DNA from: Rhizopus arrhizus
Taxonomy: Eukaryota > Mucoromycota > Mucoromycetes > Mucorales > Rhizopodaceae
DNA length: 64,000 nucleotides
Direction: 5' to 3'
Assembly (NCBI GenBank): GCA_024220505.1
Contig: JAKZZE010000020.1
Location: 1-64,000 of the forward strand
Made by a program: the position numbers and the translations under genes. The notes below the pieces were generated by a model, which did not search any database, was not told the origin of the DNA, and worked only from the letters and a program-made list of their open reading frames with translations. Below, in pieces: positions 43,599-52,818 of the stretch; position 1 is the first letter of the stretch; each line of letters begins with the position of its first letter.

Positions 43599-44258
43599 GA
43601 TCGTCGGACCACGGGAAGAATCGTCCTCAATTCTTGACCAAACATCTGATTGTTTAATCTTCAGAGACAGGGCACGGAAAAGGCTATACCCAGGTACAAT
43701 TGTTTTAAGGGCTGTTTGTTTTGCTGCTATGTAAATAGATACTGATTCTGGCGTGGGCTTTGGCCTTCTGAACTTGAAATGAGCCCATCTTGATACATTC
43801 ATTGATATAATTTCACAAAGAGAGTCTTTTAGTTCTTGCAAACGTTCAATTTCTCTTATAGCCTCTTTGTATTGTTCATATTGATTTTGTATAAGAGCTT
43901 CAATGTTCATTAGTAACTCTAAATCATCTTCTTTCTCCCAATTGTCTTCTTGGGTTTCTTGTTTGTAACCTTCTACCATTTCCTTGATTCCTTCTATAGT
44001 GTATATCGCGTATTCTTCTCTTGTATAGGTAGTACCATCGATTTCATATGTAAGATTCGTAGGTCCAACATTACAATCTTCCCACATTATTAAAAAATCG
44101 TTCATGACAGTCAGAGCTGCTTCATAACCTTGTTCTTGGTAAACTTTTGTTATGTATGTGTCCATATCCATGGAAAATACACTGTCATTCTTGTTAGCCA
44201 TTGGTATGGGGGCTTGTTCGTTTGTTTTGTTTATTGAAATAAAATATAACTTTTCCAT
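43575..44258 (-). CDS. RT1 third ORF, unknown protein after integrase
   Basis: 227 residues from the ATG at 44258, or 208 from the ATG at 44201 (MANKNDSVF), which aligns better with the RT2 homologue. Acidic in the middle (EDNWEKEDDLEL), with a basic RWAHFKFRRPKP segment. Shared with the RT2 protein: a Y-[IL]-x-x-[VI]-Y-[QE]-E-x-G start block, a WED/CED region, and YEQYKEAIREIERLQELKD against YDQYMQIIQEQENLRELKE, a predicted helix. No signal peptide, membrane segment, Cys cluster or known domain is visible. It occupies the position of env in errantiviruses but does not look like an envelope protein. A TATATAAATATAAAAG stretch lies about 75 bp before the second ATG. The stop lies inside the 3' LTR. 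I do not recognise the family. Confidence 0.75.
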   Translation of the reverse strand: MEKLYFISINKTNEQAPIPMANKNDSVFSMDMDTYITKVYQEQGYEAALTVMNDFLIMWEDCNVGPTNLTYEIDGTTYTREEYAIYTIEGIKEMVEGYKQETQEDNWEKEDDLELLMNIEALIQNQYEQYKEAIREIERLQELKDSLCEIISMNVSRWAHFKFRRPKPTPESVSIYIAAKQTALKTIVPGYSLFRALSLKIKQSDVWSRIEDDSSRGPTICNKEAKK

Positions 44259-44329
44259 TTTTTTTTTTCTTTTATATTTATATATTCTTCCTGAGTTGAT
44301 GATTGATACGAGTCAGATGTTGTTTCATC

Positions 44330-45676
44330 TTAATGAAACAACTCCTTTGTTTGTTCATCCAGGTTGGTCATGATATGTCTCAGGTTTTCTTGACACCATT
44401 GTACTTTCGGTAACAGGTACGGTTTCATTCTGTTTCCGTGTACCCTTCTTAATTTGGTATCGTCTGGGTTCATGCTCTTGATGTGATACGTGCCTTTACC
44501 TAATATGTGTTGTACAATATAAGGTCCTTCCCACTTGTCCTGTAACTTTGCTGACCAAGATGTGGATAAGTAATCTTTATAGATGAGGACTAAGTCTCCT
44601 AATCTAAATGGAGGTTTGAGTTCTTTGCGCTCATCTAATATCTTGTTTTCTATCTGCTTCTTTTGTGATTCTTGTGTTTGGCGTATATTTTGCGCTGCAA
44701 CTTCTCTTATGTTACTGAGATTATGTATTTGATGGATTGTCCTGTGTTTCAAAATGGCCTCAAACTTTGGTGAGTTTCGTTCATATATATGATAGTCCAT
44801 GTCGAATGGCGTCTTTGGTTCGTATCCGTATAGTAGGAAGAATGGCGTTTGTTGAGTGGATGCTTGTTTAATTGTTCGATAAGCGAAAAGTGCCGCTGGT
44901 AAGTATTGGTCCCAGTCTTCTTTTTCTTCCATACTTCTTTTCTGTAATATTTGTCCTATCGTTCTGTTGAATCGTTCTATTAATCCGTTACTTTGTGGGT
45001 TATACGGTGTAGTTGTTTTGTGTATAATTGAATATGTTCTACAAACTTGCTGTAAAAGCTTGTTGACAAACGGTTTGCCATTATCGGAAACTATAATAGT
45101 TGGACATCCATGCCTACATATGATCTCTTCGTATAAGAATAGCGAAATTTCGGAAGCTGTTTGAAAACGGATGGGTCTGGCTTCAACATATTTGGTGAGG
45201 TAGTCAATTGCTGTGACAATATATCGATATCCAGCTCTAGACGCTTGTACATGCTTAACATCTAATGCTATTCGATCAAAAGGTTTTGTAGATACTGGTA
45301 CAGGATATAATTCTTCATTTAAGGATTTCTTTCCATATTTCTGACATCTATGACATTTCTTTACGTATTCCATTATGTCTTTAGTCATGCTATACCAGTA
45401 ATAACGTGATGCTATTTTGTGCAGTGTATTGTTATAAGCCATGTGTCCACCCAAAGGATGTTGATGATATGTATACATGATCTCTTCTGCTTCTTGTTTG
45501 TTCAGCACTTTTCGTATGATACCATTTTCAGTATTATAACGATAAAGTGTATTTTGGTAGATGGTGAACTTGTGTGCTTCTTTTTGTATGTATTTTGCTT
45601 GCTTCTTTGGAATACCTTCTGGCAATTTCAAGTCTTGTAAGTATTGTTTCAGTATGTCTATTTGTGTTTGTTCCAT
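44330..45676 (-). CDS. RT1 integrase as a separate ORF
   Basis: 448 residues from ATG 45676 (MEQTQIDILKQYLQ). The start is chosen because the RT2 integrase begins at the equivalent ATG (MEDSQIEQLKQYLQ) and has the same length. Domains: an HHCC zinc-binding region (YHQHPLGGH ... CHRCQKYG, residues about 80-125), the DDE core with DRIALDVKH, VSDNGKPF and PYNPQSNGLIERFNR, and a C-terminal GPY/F-like module (WEGPYIVQHILGKGTYHIKS). In most Ty3/Gypsy elements integrase is the end of the pol polyprotein. Here RNase H ends in a stop and 452 bp of non-coding sequence separate it from this ATG. How it is expressed is unknown: a separate transcript, splicing or reinitiation. It is followed by the third ORF. 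Confidence 0.93.
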   Translation of the reverse strand: MEQTQIDILKQYLQDLKLPEGIPKKQAKYIQKEAHKFTIYQNTLYRYNTENGIIRKVLNKQEAEEIMYTYHQHPLGGHMAYNNTLHKIASRYYWYSMTKDIMEYVKKCHRCQKYGKKSLNEELYPVPVSTKPFDRIALDVKHVQASRAGYRYIVTAIDYLTKYVEARPIRFQTASEISLFLYEEIICRHGCPTIIVSDNGKPFVNKLLQQVCRTYSIIHKTTTPYNPQSNGLIERFNRTIGQILQKRSMEEKEDWDQYLPAALFAYRTIKQASTQQTPFFLLYGYEPKTPFDMDYHIYERNSPKFEAILKHRTIHQIHNLSNIREVAAQNIRQTQESQKKQIENKILDERKELKPPFRLGDLVLIYKDYLSTSWSAKLQDKWEGPYIVQHILGKGTYHIKSMNPDDTKLRRVHGNRMKPYLLPKVQWCQENLRHIMTNLDEQTKELFH

Positions 45677-46128
45677 TTTTGCCGAATAAGGTTGTTGTGT
45701 CACTAAGTGCTATTTGTAATACTATATCTATTGTTTGATGTTTCAGGGTTCCTTTTGACAATGTGACGTATTCTAAATATGTATAAGTTTCATATCCAAG
45801 TCTCGGTGCTTTCGGTTGAATGAAAACTTTCATTTTCTGAAACTGTGTGATGTTTGTTGGGTTTACCAATTATAGCAAACTTTGTCTTGTTTTTGGGGTT
45901 AAGCTCCTCTAATGATTTTTTTTTTTGTTTTCTGCTGTTTTTGTGAATATTTTCTAAATTTTTTGTTTCAACAACCCTCCCTTCCTCCATGTTGCTCTAT
46001 TTGAATTTTATGGTATTTTGTGCTGTTTTTGGATTTTTGTTGTTTTTAGGCATCATCTTCCCTCCCATCCTCCAATTGATGAATAATAATATATATATTG
46101 ATAATGATAATTGTAAGGTTATAATCGT
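45677..46128 (-). promoter_or_regulatory. RT1 spacer between RNase H and integrase
   Basis: A non-coding interval on the minus strand. It contains TATATATATTATTATT (about 46085-46098), then the purine block GGAGGATGGGAGGG (plus-strand 46060-46073) and a near-repeat GGAGGAAGGGAGGG (45975-45988). The first block recurs at the same place in RT2. It may be a promoter/leader for integrase or a central polypurine tract. The small frames 45534-45869 and 45790-45990 are not kept in RT2. Confidence 0.5.
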
Positions 46129-49100
46129 CTAATAACCTAGTCTTGACAAGAAATCTGCACTCTCATTGACACGTCCGGGTCGATATTTGATGTCAAAGTC
46201 ATACTCTGATAATGTGACAATCCATCGTGCAATAAGTCCGGTGGGGTTTGGTGTTTTCAATAAACCAGTTAAGGCGGAATGATCTGTGATGATCATAAAT
46301 TTCTTTCCATGTAAATAAGGTCGAAACAGTTTTACAGCCCATATGACGGCTAAACATTCTAGTTTGGTTGGTGCGTAATTAGCTTCATTTGGCTTGAGAC
46401 CTCGACTTGCAAAGACAACAGGATGTTCTTTTCCATCTTCATCTAACTGTGTCAATACACATCCTAAGCCTAATTTTGATGCGTCCGTTACTAAAATGAA
46501 CTCCTTGTTGAAGTCTGGTCTAGCTAATACAGGTGCTGTGGTTAGCAACTTTTTAAGTGTTTCGAATGACTCTGTTGTTTGTTGTGTCCACGGGATCTTC
46601 TTCTTTGTTTTCGTCTGGTCGTGCAATGGTCTAGCTATCGCTGCAAAATCCTTGATGAAACGTCTATAATATGAGGCAATCCCTAAGAATGATCTGACTT
46701 GTGTTGTTGTTGTTGGCTGTGGATATTCAACTATCTTCTTTATCTTTTCTGGATCTGTATGAATGCCATCTTTGGTAACAATATAGCCTAAGAATTTTAA
46801 ATGATCTTTAAAGAAAAAGCATTTTTCTGGGTTGAGCTTCAGATTTGCTGCTTCTACACACTGGAATACTAGTTCTAAATGTTGAAGATGTTCTTGATCG
46901 TTATTTGAATATACATTTAAGTCATCAATATAAGCTACTAAACATCTATTGATCAATGGTCGAAAACATAGATCTATCAATCTTTGGAATGTGGCTGGTG
47001 AGTTTACTAATCCCATAGGCAAAGCATTGTAATGATACGTTCCAAACTTGGTAGTAAATGCTGTCAATTCTTTGCTTGATTCGTCTAAGGGCACTTGGTG
47101 AAATCCAGCTCGCATGTCGAGCGCTGAGAATATTTTGGCCTTTCCTAGCGTATCCAATAGATCGTCTATCCTTGGTAAAGGGTATGCATCCTTCTTTGTT
47201 ACTGCGTTGAACTTTCGGTAGTCGATTACCATTCTATATTCACCATTTTTCTTCTTTACTAAGATGACTGGCGCAGCCCAAGGACTATTTGATGGGGATA
47301 TTACTCCTAACTTACAGTACTTGTCCAATTCCTTTTGAAGATATTCGGCTTCTAAGGGGCTGATTCGATATGGTCTATGGCTGATTGGCATTGTATCTTC
47401 TTGTATAATAATCTTGTGACTTATAAGGTCTGTTCGTCCTATGGTATCATTGTTCCAATCAAATACATGATCGTATCTACTGAGTAGAGCTTGCAGTTGC
47501 TTTAGAATGTCAGATGGTAATTCTCCTATTTCCAGTTCATCATATAACGAAGGATCCAATAATTTCTGCTTCGTTTTGTGCTCATTACTGATGTTACTGG
47601 CTTCCATTGTACATAAATCGTGGTTCGTTTGTAAATTATAAGCTGATATGATTGTATCTCGCTGTAAGTTATATCGTTCCAATATTCCTAGCTCTTCTTC
47701 TGGTTCTACAATAATTACTTCATTGGTACGGTTAAAGAATCGTATTTCAACTGTCCGTTTGTTCACAATTAGCGTAGAACACGTGTCAAAGTATCCGCTT
47801 GCATTATTTAGCTTAGGGTGAGTTGTTTCAAAGTGATAAATCAAATGAGGGTTTTCTTTTTCTGGTTTGTCCAATATTAAAGTCATCGAAGAGTTAGCTG
47901 GTATTGTTAGTCCCAATGCTGTAGCTTGTATGATGTGAGATTCTTTGAAATTTGTGATAATAACCTCCTCCTTTGTCCCATCTTCTAATACTAATAGAGA
48001 TTGATTTTCTTTTTCATCATCTGTCATTTCCTCTTCAGTATCGTTTTCTGAGCTTTCTTCGTCTTCTGATTCGGTTTCTTCAATATCATCTTCATAACTA
48101 TCGTCGGATTGTTCTTCATCAGATTGCTCTAACTTGTTGTTAGTTAGGCTAACTGGAAGTTGATATGTCTGCTGATAAGACCTCATTTTAGGTAATGCAA
48201 CGTTCTTCCGTTCATAATATATAGGCAGTTTGGCCTTCTGGTGTTTGTACTTGACCTTCAAGGTTAACGTGTCAAAGTCAATTCTTGCCTTTGCTCGATT
48301 TAACCAATTGTTTCCCAAGATAAGATGTGTGGGGCATGATGGTAATACTTCAATGGTACATGGAATAACCATATCATCCTTAATTCCAATTGGCACGTCA
48401 TATATTAATCCAAGACCTGTCTGCTTTGATCCATTTCCTAGAGTGAAGATGCTGTCTGATGCTGAATCTATTTCTAATCCTAGGGCATCTGCTAAAGCTT
48501 TTGATATACACGTTTTTGCAGCACCACTATCAACTAAAGCTTTGATGTTTTTATCGCCAATGCTTACAGTTGAATACACAGCAGTTGTGTTTAATTCTTC
48601 ATCTTCCAGTAATGCCATGGTTTGTTGCGATTGCTGGGACGTTTGTTGTTTTGGCTTTCGCTTTGGTCTGCATTCGCTTACAAGCTTTCTTCTTAATGAA
48701 GGTGCTACTGTAATTAAATCACCTATATCTATGTCGGCTTTATGTCGTAGTACATCTGATACAATATCGTATTTGATGTCAGGTTGCGTTCTTTTTACTC
48801 TAGTTGCCTTACGCTGTGGCTTTTCTTGTATAGGCAAATCCATGTCGACGTCAATGTGTTGTGGTTGTATTGATACCTTTGGTCTGGCTGTTGGATTAAC
48901 TTCTTCGATATGACTTCTTGTTGTCACTCGTTTAGTCACCGAAGGTCCTGCTACTTGCTTCCCTTTATCCTTAGCTTGTCTAATTTTTGGATATGGGGTT
49001 GCTGTTCCGACTTCAGGAGGTCTTTCTGGTCTAATAGCTGCATATAGATCTTTATTATGTTTTGACTTTTTATTCTCTGTTTCGGTTAATAAGGCGCTCA

Positions 49101-49197
49101 GTTGATGTTGTTGTGTTTTATTAATGGGTTTTGTATTGTTTTGGGTATTTGATTGACCATTTCCTTGTTTAAAGGCAACCGACCCATTTAGTTTTTT
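46129..49197 (-). CDS. RT1 pol: protease, reverse transcriptase, RNase H
   Basis: An open frame entered by -1 frameshift at AAAAAAC (49191-49197); no ATG is available before the protease region. About 85 linker residues are followed by a basic region, the aspartic protease (ALVDSGAAKTC, DSG active site), reverse transcriptase (YRMVIDYRKFN, FSALDMRAGFHQ, YIDDLNVYS) and RNase H (LVTDASKLGLG, ITDHSALTGLL). It ends at NESADFLSRLGY with a stop directly after RNase H. RT2 ends in the same way. The frame has no lesions. The Asp/Glu-rich segment between protease and RT (about codons 360-400) is a linker typical of these elements. Confidence 0.94.
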   Translation of the reverse strand, partial: KKLNGSVAFKQGNGQSNTQNNTKPINKTQQHQLSALLTETENKKSKHNKDLYAAIRPERPPEVGTATPYPKIRQAKDKGKQVAGPSVTKRVTTRSHIEEVNPTARPKVSIQPQHIDVDMDLPIQEKPQRKATRVKRTQPDIKYDIVSDVLRHKADIDIGDLITVAPSLRRKLVSECRPKRKPKQQTSQQSQQTMALLEDEELNTTAVYSTVSIGDKNIKALVDSGAAKTCISKALADALGLEIDSASDSIFTLGNGSKQTGLGLIYDVPIGIKDDMVIPCTIEVLPSCPTHLILGNNWLNRAKARIDFDTLTLKVKYKHQKAKLPIYYERKNVALPKMRSYQQTYQLPVSLTNNKLEQSDEEQSDDSYEDDIEETESEDEESSENDTEEEMTDDEKENQSLLVLEDGTKEEVIITNFKESHIIQATALGLTIPANSSMTLILDKPEKENPHLIYHFETTHPKLNNASGYFDTCSTLIVNKRTVEIRFFNRTNEVIIVEPEEELGILERYNLQRDTIISAYNLQTNHDLCTMEASNISNEHKTKQKLLDPSLYDELEIGELPSDILKQLQALLSRYDHVFDWNNDTIGRTDLISHKIIIQEDTMPISHRPYRISPLEAEYLQKELDKYCKLGVISPSNSPWAAPVILVKKKNGEYRMVIDYRKFNAVTKKDAYPLPRIDDLLDTLGKAKIFSALDMRAGFHQVPLDESSKELTAFTTKFGTYHYNALPMGLVNSPATFQRLIDLCFRPLINRCLVAYIDDLNVYSNNDQEHLQHLELVFQCVEAANLKLNPEKCFFFKDHLKFLGYIVTKDGIHTDPEKIKKIVEYPQPTTTTQVRSFLGIASYYRRFIKDFAAIARPLHDQTKTKKKIPWTQQTTESFETLKKLLTTAPVLARPDFNKEFILVTDASKLGLGCVLTQLDEDGKEHPVVFASRGLKPNEANYAPTKLECLAVIWAVKLFRPYLHGKKFMIITDHSALTGLLKTPNPTGLIARWIVTLSEYDFDIKYRPGRVNESADFLSRLGY
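49191..49197 (-). promoter_or_regulatory. RT1 -1 frameshift heptamer A AAA AAC
   Basis: The gag reading frame ends TCA AAA AAC TAA, so the heptamer is in the canonical X XXY YYZ phase and the gag stop follows at once. The -1 frame stays open from here into pol without a stop. The following 16 nt (TAAATGGGTCGGTTG plus one) are the same in RT2. Confidence 0.85.
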
Positions 49198-50326
49198 GAC
49201 GGTTGATTTGTTTTGGACGTTTGTTGCTGCACGTTGTTATTATCCATCTGTGTATTGTACCTATTATTATTGTTGTAGTTGTTGTTATATCTTCCATACC
49301 TATTGTTGCCATTATTGTTGCTACTGTTGTTGTTATAATCGTTGTAATTACTGTTATTGTTGTATCGATTATTGCGATTATAATTTCTGGCAGGTTGCTG
49401 ATATTGTTGATGATTGTTGAACTCCATACGAATAGTTTTCTGAATAAGGTCCACTAAATCTTGTTGTTGATTAGTCTCCATAATTTGTTGATGGTTATAA
49501 CTTTGCTGAGATCTGTGATGGTTGTGATCATCATGTAATTGCTTTGGATATCCTTTAGATGTATCCATAGTTGCTAATTGGTTGATAGCAAGCATGTTAT
49601 GATCGTTTGACTTGTACACTGGCATATTACTTTGTTGAATTTCTCGGTAAGGTAAGGCTGGTACACCATATTCGTAATCGTCAATAAGTTCGATGTTGTG
49701 ATTTGGGTGTGTATGATGTGGCTGATAATAACTGTCACTGGGATAGACCAAAGCTTGGTTTGCATTTCTTGGGATAAAAGGATTATCCACCATAGCAATC
49801 CTTCGAGGTCTATTTGCGTTCCACCAGCCTTCTGCGTGGTTCAACCAATCTTTTAATGTCTTTGAACTGCTTTGTATGCAGAGTCTTTTAATTTCTGGCT
49901 GTAACCCAGCTCTAAATCGGCTTTCGATTACGGCTTCATCTTCGATATTGGCAAGATCAGCTGCTTCACGTAGTCTAGCCAAGAAGATGCGTGGATGCTC
50001 TTGTTCCCCTTGAATCATATCGTTAAACTCCAGTTCATAGTTTTGGATAAGCTCTGCTGTGACATATTGACTTCTAAGAGCTTCAATTGCTTGATCGTAT
50101 TTGACTTCGGGAAGTTTCTTGAGTATATCTTTTTCAAAAAAGACTTTTGCAGCACCTTTGAGTAAGGACCTAAGAATTGCGAGTTTACGGGCGTCATGTA
50201 CATTGTTGATAGCAAGATAAGATTCAAGTCTTTCTAGGAAGTAACGAAAATCTTCGCCTTCATAGCCATGAAAGTCAACGGGTACAGGTTTATAGTTGTA
50301 GTTATTGGCCAACGCGATATGTCCGG

Positions 50327-50786
50327 TGTTTTAATCGCAAGATTAAATAAAAAATTAAACAAAAAAACAATAGCAGCAATATAAAATTAAAATCCTTCTT
50401 TATTGCAGATTTCTTTATATTGCGAAAGGCCTCGCTTTATGGATAAAAAGTTGGCATCTATTTATATTCTTTGTGAGCGTAGATATAAAAGATATAGACT
50501 CGGTCACGATGTCGTGCTGAAGAACCAATGATTAAGCTAAAGCTTGTCGATGTTCTAATATATGCATCTGAAATTGAACAATAGAAATAATAACCAGTCA
50601 ATTAACTTTGATCTAATTACTTTTGGGGTTGACAATTGATTAGACTCTCTAGGATGACAGATATTGATCTTATTGTTCTAAATTTGGAAAAGTGTGGAAT
50701 TGTTCAATCATAGTTTAATCTTTTTGTGTATCGTTATTTATTTTAATACAACTGATATCATATAGAAAATAACTATGTTTACAACA
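50327..50786 (-). mobile_element. Solo LTR, family A (copy 4), inside RT1 gag
   Basis: 460 bp, TGTTTTAATCGCAAG to GTTTACAACA, with a perfect 5-bp target duplication TCCGG at 50322-50326 and 50787-50791. If the insert is disregarded, gag is one open frame that matches RT2 (TGHIALAN). The insertion is later than RT1, so family A was mobile recently. Confidence 0.96.
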
Positions 50787-50931
50787 TCCGGTATTGTAAG
50801 TTGTCATTTTAGTGGTGTTGAGTTTGTGAGTAAGTTGTATGTATGTTTAAGCAAGTAAATTCTTGTGAGTTAAGGTTTTGTAAGTATTGTCTTGTTGATC
50901 CTTGAGTATTTTCCAATTAAAGTGTAATGGA

Positions 50932-50951
50932 CCCTCGTAGTGACCACCAAA
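50932..50951 (-). promoter_or_regulatory. RT1 primer-binding site
   Basis: TTTGGTGGTCACTACGAGGG in minus sense, directly after the 5' LTR end AACA. TGG plus the next 15 nt would pair with a tRNA 3' end ...GTGACCACCA, that is, a tRNA whose 5' end starts GGTCACT. The same 20 nt stand at the same place in RT2. Confidence 0.75.
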
Positions 50952-51381
50952 TGTTATTTTTGTAACCTTGTGGGTTTATTGAGTGCTTTATATAGAAGTT
51001 TTTCTTGAAATTTCAAAGTAAGGTACTGTAGTGACCACCAGATCTTTATGTAAGATCAAATATAAGTAAGTAAAATGTAAAGATAAAAAAAATAAAGGGA
51101 TCAGGAACTTTTTATGAGAAGGTTGCCTGTTTATTGAATAAAATATATAATAAAATATATGAGTAGAACTGTACTGTCCTTTTTCTTTGACTAAATGGTT
51201 GGGATATTTATATGCTGTAATTTTTTTTTTTTTTTCTTTTTGACTTTTTTCATTTTTTTGACTTTTTTCATTTTCTTGACTTTTTTCATTTTTTTGACTT
51301 TTTTCGTTTTTTTGACTTTTTTCATTTTTTTGACCTTTCTCATTTTTTTGACTTTTTTCATTTTTTAGCTTCTTTGTTACA
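50952..51381 (-). repeat. RT1 5' LTR
   Basis: 430 bp. Differs from the 3' LTR by a T in AGATCTTT(T)ATG and a shorter T run before the 18-bp repeats. Followed on the right by GTAA, the target duplication, and then by 96 bp of unassigned AT-rich sequence before RT2. Confidence 0.93.
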
Positions 51382-51481
51382 GTAAATAAAGTTGTAGATT
51401 TTGTAAGTAAAAGTTTTAAAGTGCAAAGATCGAAGTGAAGTTTTTATATCCTGAGGAATAAATCCTCAGTATTTATACTGT

Positions 51482-51997
51482 TGTAACTTGTTAGTACTTG
51501 GGATTTGGATTGTGTTAAAGTGTTGTAGATTTGTTTAATTTGAAGTTTGAAGCCTTGAATGACTTGAGTTTGATTAACTTGATTGAACGTTTAACAGTTC
51601 TTTTGATATAGTAATTTGGTTTTAAGTAGTGACCACCAGATCTTTATAGATCAATAAGGTTAGGAGTAAGATTGTTTAATAAAAGATAAAAATAAAAGGG
51701 ATCTTTCTTGATTCGTGATAATTCAGGTATCAGATCAGAAAGAATAAGTAAAAATAAAAAGAAAAGAAAAGGTGTTTGTGACCCAATAAGAAACAATTGC
51801 TTTTAAGCGCAAGAAGATTTTGTTTATTGAATGTCTGTTATTTGGTTAAAAATATTCATCTTATTTATATAAAAAAAAGGCGTGGCTTATTGTTGGTTAC
51901 AATCTATGTCGAACGACATCAATGTCGCTGGACATCAAAATTTGTTCTTGTGATCATCATTGTTCTCCGGATCCAAAACTTCATCATTTGTGCTACA
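51482..51997 (-). repeat. RT2 3' LTR
   Basis: In minus sense it starts TGTAGCACAAATGATG and ends AAGTTACA. TATATAAATAAG is near 51868-51880, and AAGATCTGGTGGTCACTAC near 51628-51646 lies about 150 bp before the end. The final 20 codons and stop of the third ORF lie in its first 63 bp. A G-rich GGTGGGGGGATC immediately precedes it and may be the polypurine tract. Confidence 0.95.
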
Positions 51998-52711
51998 GAT
52001 CCCCCCACCAGAAGAAAGACCATCCCTGGTCTGGTTATTGACTTGAAGCAAAGGATCATCATCCCTTATTCTTTTTAATAGTACCCGGTGACTTGCGAGA
52101 TTTGGCAACAATCTTCGTAACTGATTATACTTCATTTCCCAGTAAACCTCTTCGCCCCATCTTTGGTTCATTCCATTAAATGTCATACGAGTCCATTCTT
52201 CTATATGCCAGAGTAGGCGTACTATAATTTGTTCCTTTAATTCTCGTAGATTTTCTTGTTCTTGTATAATTTGCATGTATTGATCGTATACTTCAATCAT
52301 GAAATATTCATGAATGACAGGATCTTCAGTAGGTTCAGGGTTTTGAGTGACACAATTATATATAACATCAAATAGGTCATCCGTATCCAACAAGTTCAAG
52401 ACATTGTCTGGTTGCATCAAGTCTTCTCCAGTTTCAGGGTCGTAGGGCGTAGCAGTGATATGGGCCTCCATTTGTCCTCTGTTAAGAGCAAGTTGGTCCA
52501 TAATGTGATTGATGAATTCTTGACGAGTTCCCGTTCCAGAGCCAATGACATACTCTATAGGCTGATAGCCTCCATCTTCGCACTCGTTTAGATAGTTATT
52601 GAGGTGAGCTTCTACTCCTTCAGGGCCATGTTCTTCATAGATTTGCTTTAAATACAAACCAGCAGGGACAGAGAGACCAGAGAAAAGGGGAGAAAAAGTT
52701 TCTTGATTCAT
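51935..52711 (-). CDS. RT2 third ORF, unknown protein after integrase
   Basis: 258 residues, ATG at 52711, strongly acidic (EHGPEGVEA, ECEDGG, DPETGEDLMQPD, DTDDLFD), with a helix-prone middle (YDQYMQIIQEQENLRELKE) and a basic stretch (QLRRLLPNLASHRVLLKRI) before a Gly/Ser hinge. Clear but distant similarity to the RT1 protein along most of its length. No signal peptide, transmembrane segment, Cys-His cluster or known enzyme motif. The C-terminus is encoded by the 3' LTR. On the minus strand CTTATAAATACTCG (TATA at 52767-52774) stands 56 bp before the ATG, followed by an A-rich leader, so the ORF may have its own promoter. Role unknown; possible jobs (targeting, silencing suppression, particle assembly) are guesses. 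Confidence 0.8.
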   Translation of the reverse strand: MNQETFSPLFSGLSVPAGLYLKQIYEEHGPEGVEAHLNNYLNECEDGGYQPIEYVIGSGTGTRQEFINHIMDQLALNRGQMEAHITATPYDPETGEDLMQPDNVLNLLDTDDLFDVIYNCVTQNPEPTEDPVIHEYFMIEVYDQYMQIIQEQENLRELKEQIIVRLLWHIEEWTRMTFNGMNQRWGEEVYWEMKYNQLRRLLPNLASHRVLLKRIRDDDPLLQVNNQTRDGLSSGGGICSTNDEVLDPENNDDHKNKF

Positions 52712-52766
52712 TTTTTTTGTTTTGTTGATAATGATAAAAGCAGTTTTGTTCTAAAGTTTTGTCGAG

Positions 52767-52774
52767 TATTTATA
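52767..52774 (-). promoter_or_regulatory. TATA-like box before the RT2 third ORF
   Basis: TATAAATA in minus sense, between a 26-nt A run after integrase and the ATG at 52711. The LTR promoters of RT1 and RT2 have the same TATAAATA box. RT1 has TATATAAATATAAAAG in the equivalent intergenic gap. Confidence 0.5.
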
Positions 52775-52779
52775 AGTTT

Positions 52780-52815
<36 letters not shown>

Positions 52816-52818
52816 AAA

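Larger units (their letters stand above)
49188..50807 (-). pseudogene. RT1 gag, split by a solo LTR
   Basis: The original start is ATG at 50807 (MTTYNTGHIALA). After seven codons the frame is cut by solo LTR A (50327-50786) with duplication TCCGG. The remaining 374 codons (50312-49188) encode the retrotransposon gag core: VDFHGYEGEDFRYFLERLES, EQEHPRIFLARLREAADL and ESRFRAGLQPEIKRLC. A long Asn/Gln/Tyr/His-rich tail follows. There is no CCHC zinc knuckle; the NNRYNNNSNY-type tail may bind RNA instead. Sister of the intact RT2 gag. Confidence 0.93.
43167..51381 (-). mobile_element. Ty3/Gypsy retrotransposon RT1
   Basis: Flanked by LTRs at 43167-43598 (432 bp) and 50952-51381 (430 bp) that differ mainly in T-run lengths, both TGTTATTTTTG...TTTGTTACA, with a 4-bp duplication GTAA (43163-43166 and 51382-51385). 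Minus-strand order: 5' LTR, primer site, gag, PR-RT-RNaseH, integrase, third ORF, 3' LTR. All ORFs are open except gag, which is split by solo LTR A at 50327-50786. The LTRs contain about seven copies of a T-rich 18-bp repeat and a minus-strand TATAAATATCC promoter box. Confidence 0.95.

Noticed and set aside
43402..43734. Regular T-rich repeats that resemble a CRISPR-like array
   Set aside because: The repeats are directly adjacent with no unique spacers, lie in an LTR and occur identically in the second LTR.
48230..48913. 227-codon plus-strand frame
   Set aside because: Antisense shadow of RT1 pol; no homologue in the equivalent place of RT2 and no motifs.
51935..52711. Envelope gene, which would make RT2 an endogenous retrovirus-like element
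   Set aside because: The protein has no signal peptide, membrane anchor, Cys pattern or cleavage site; only its position resembles env.
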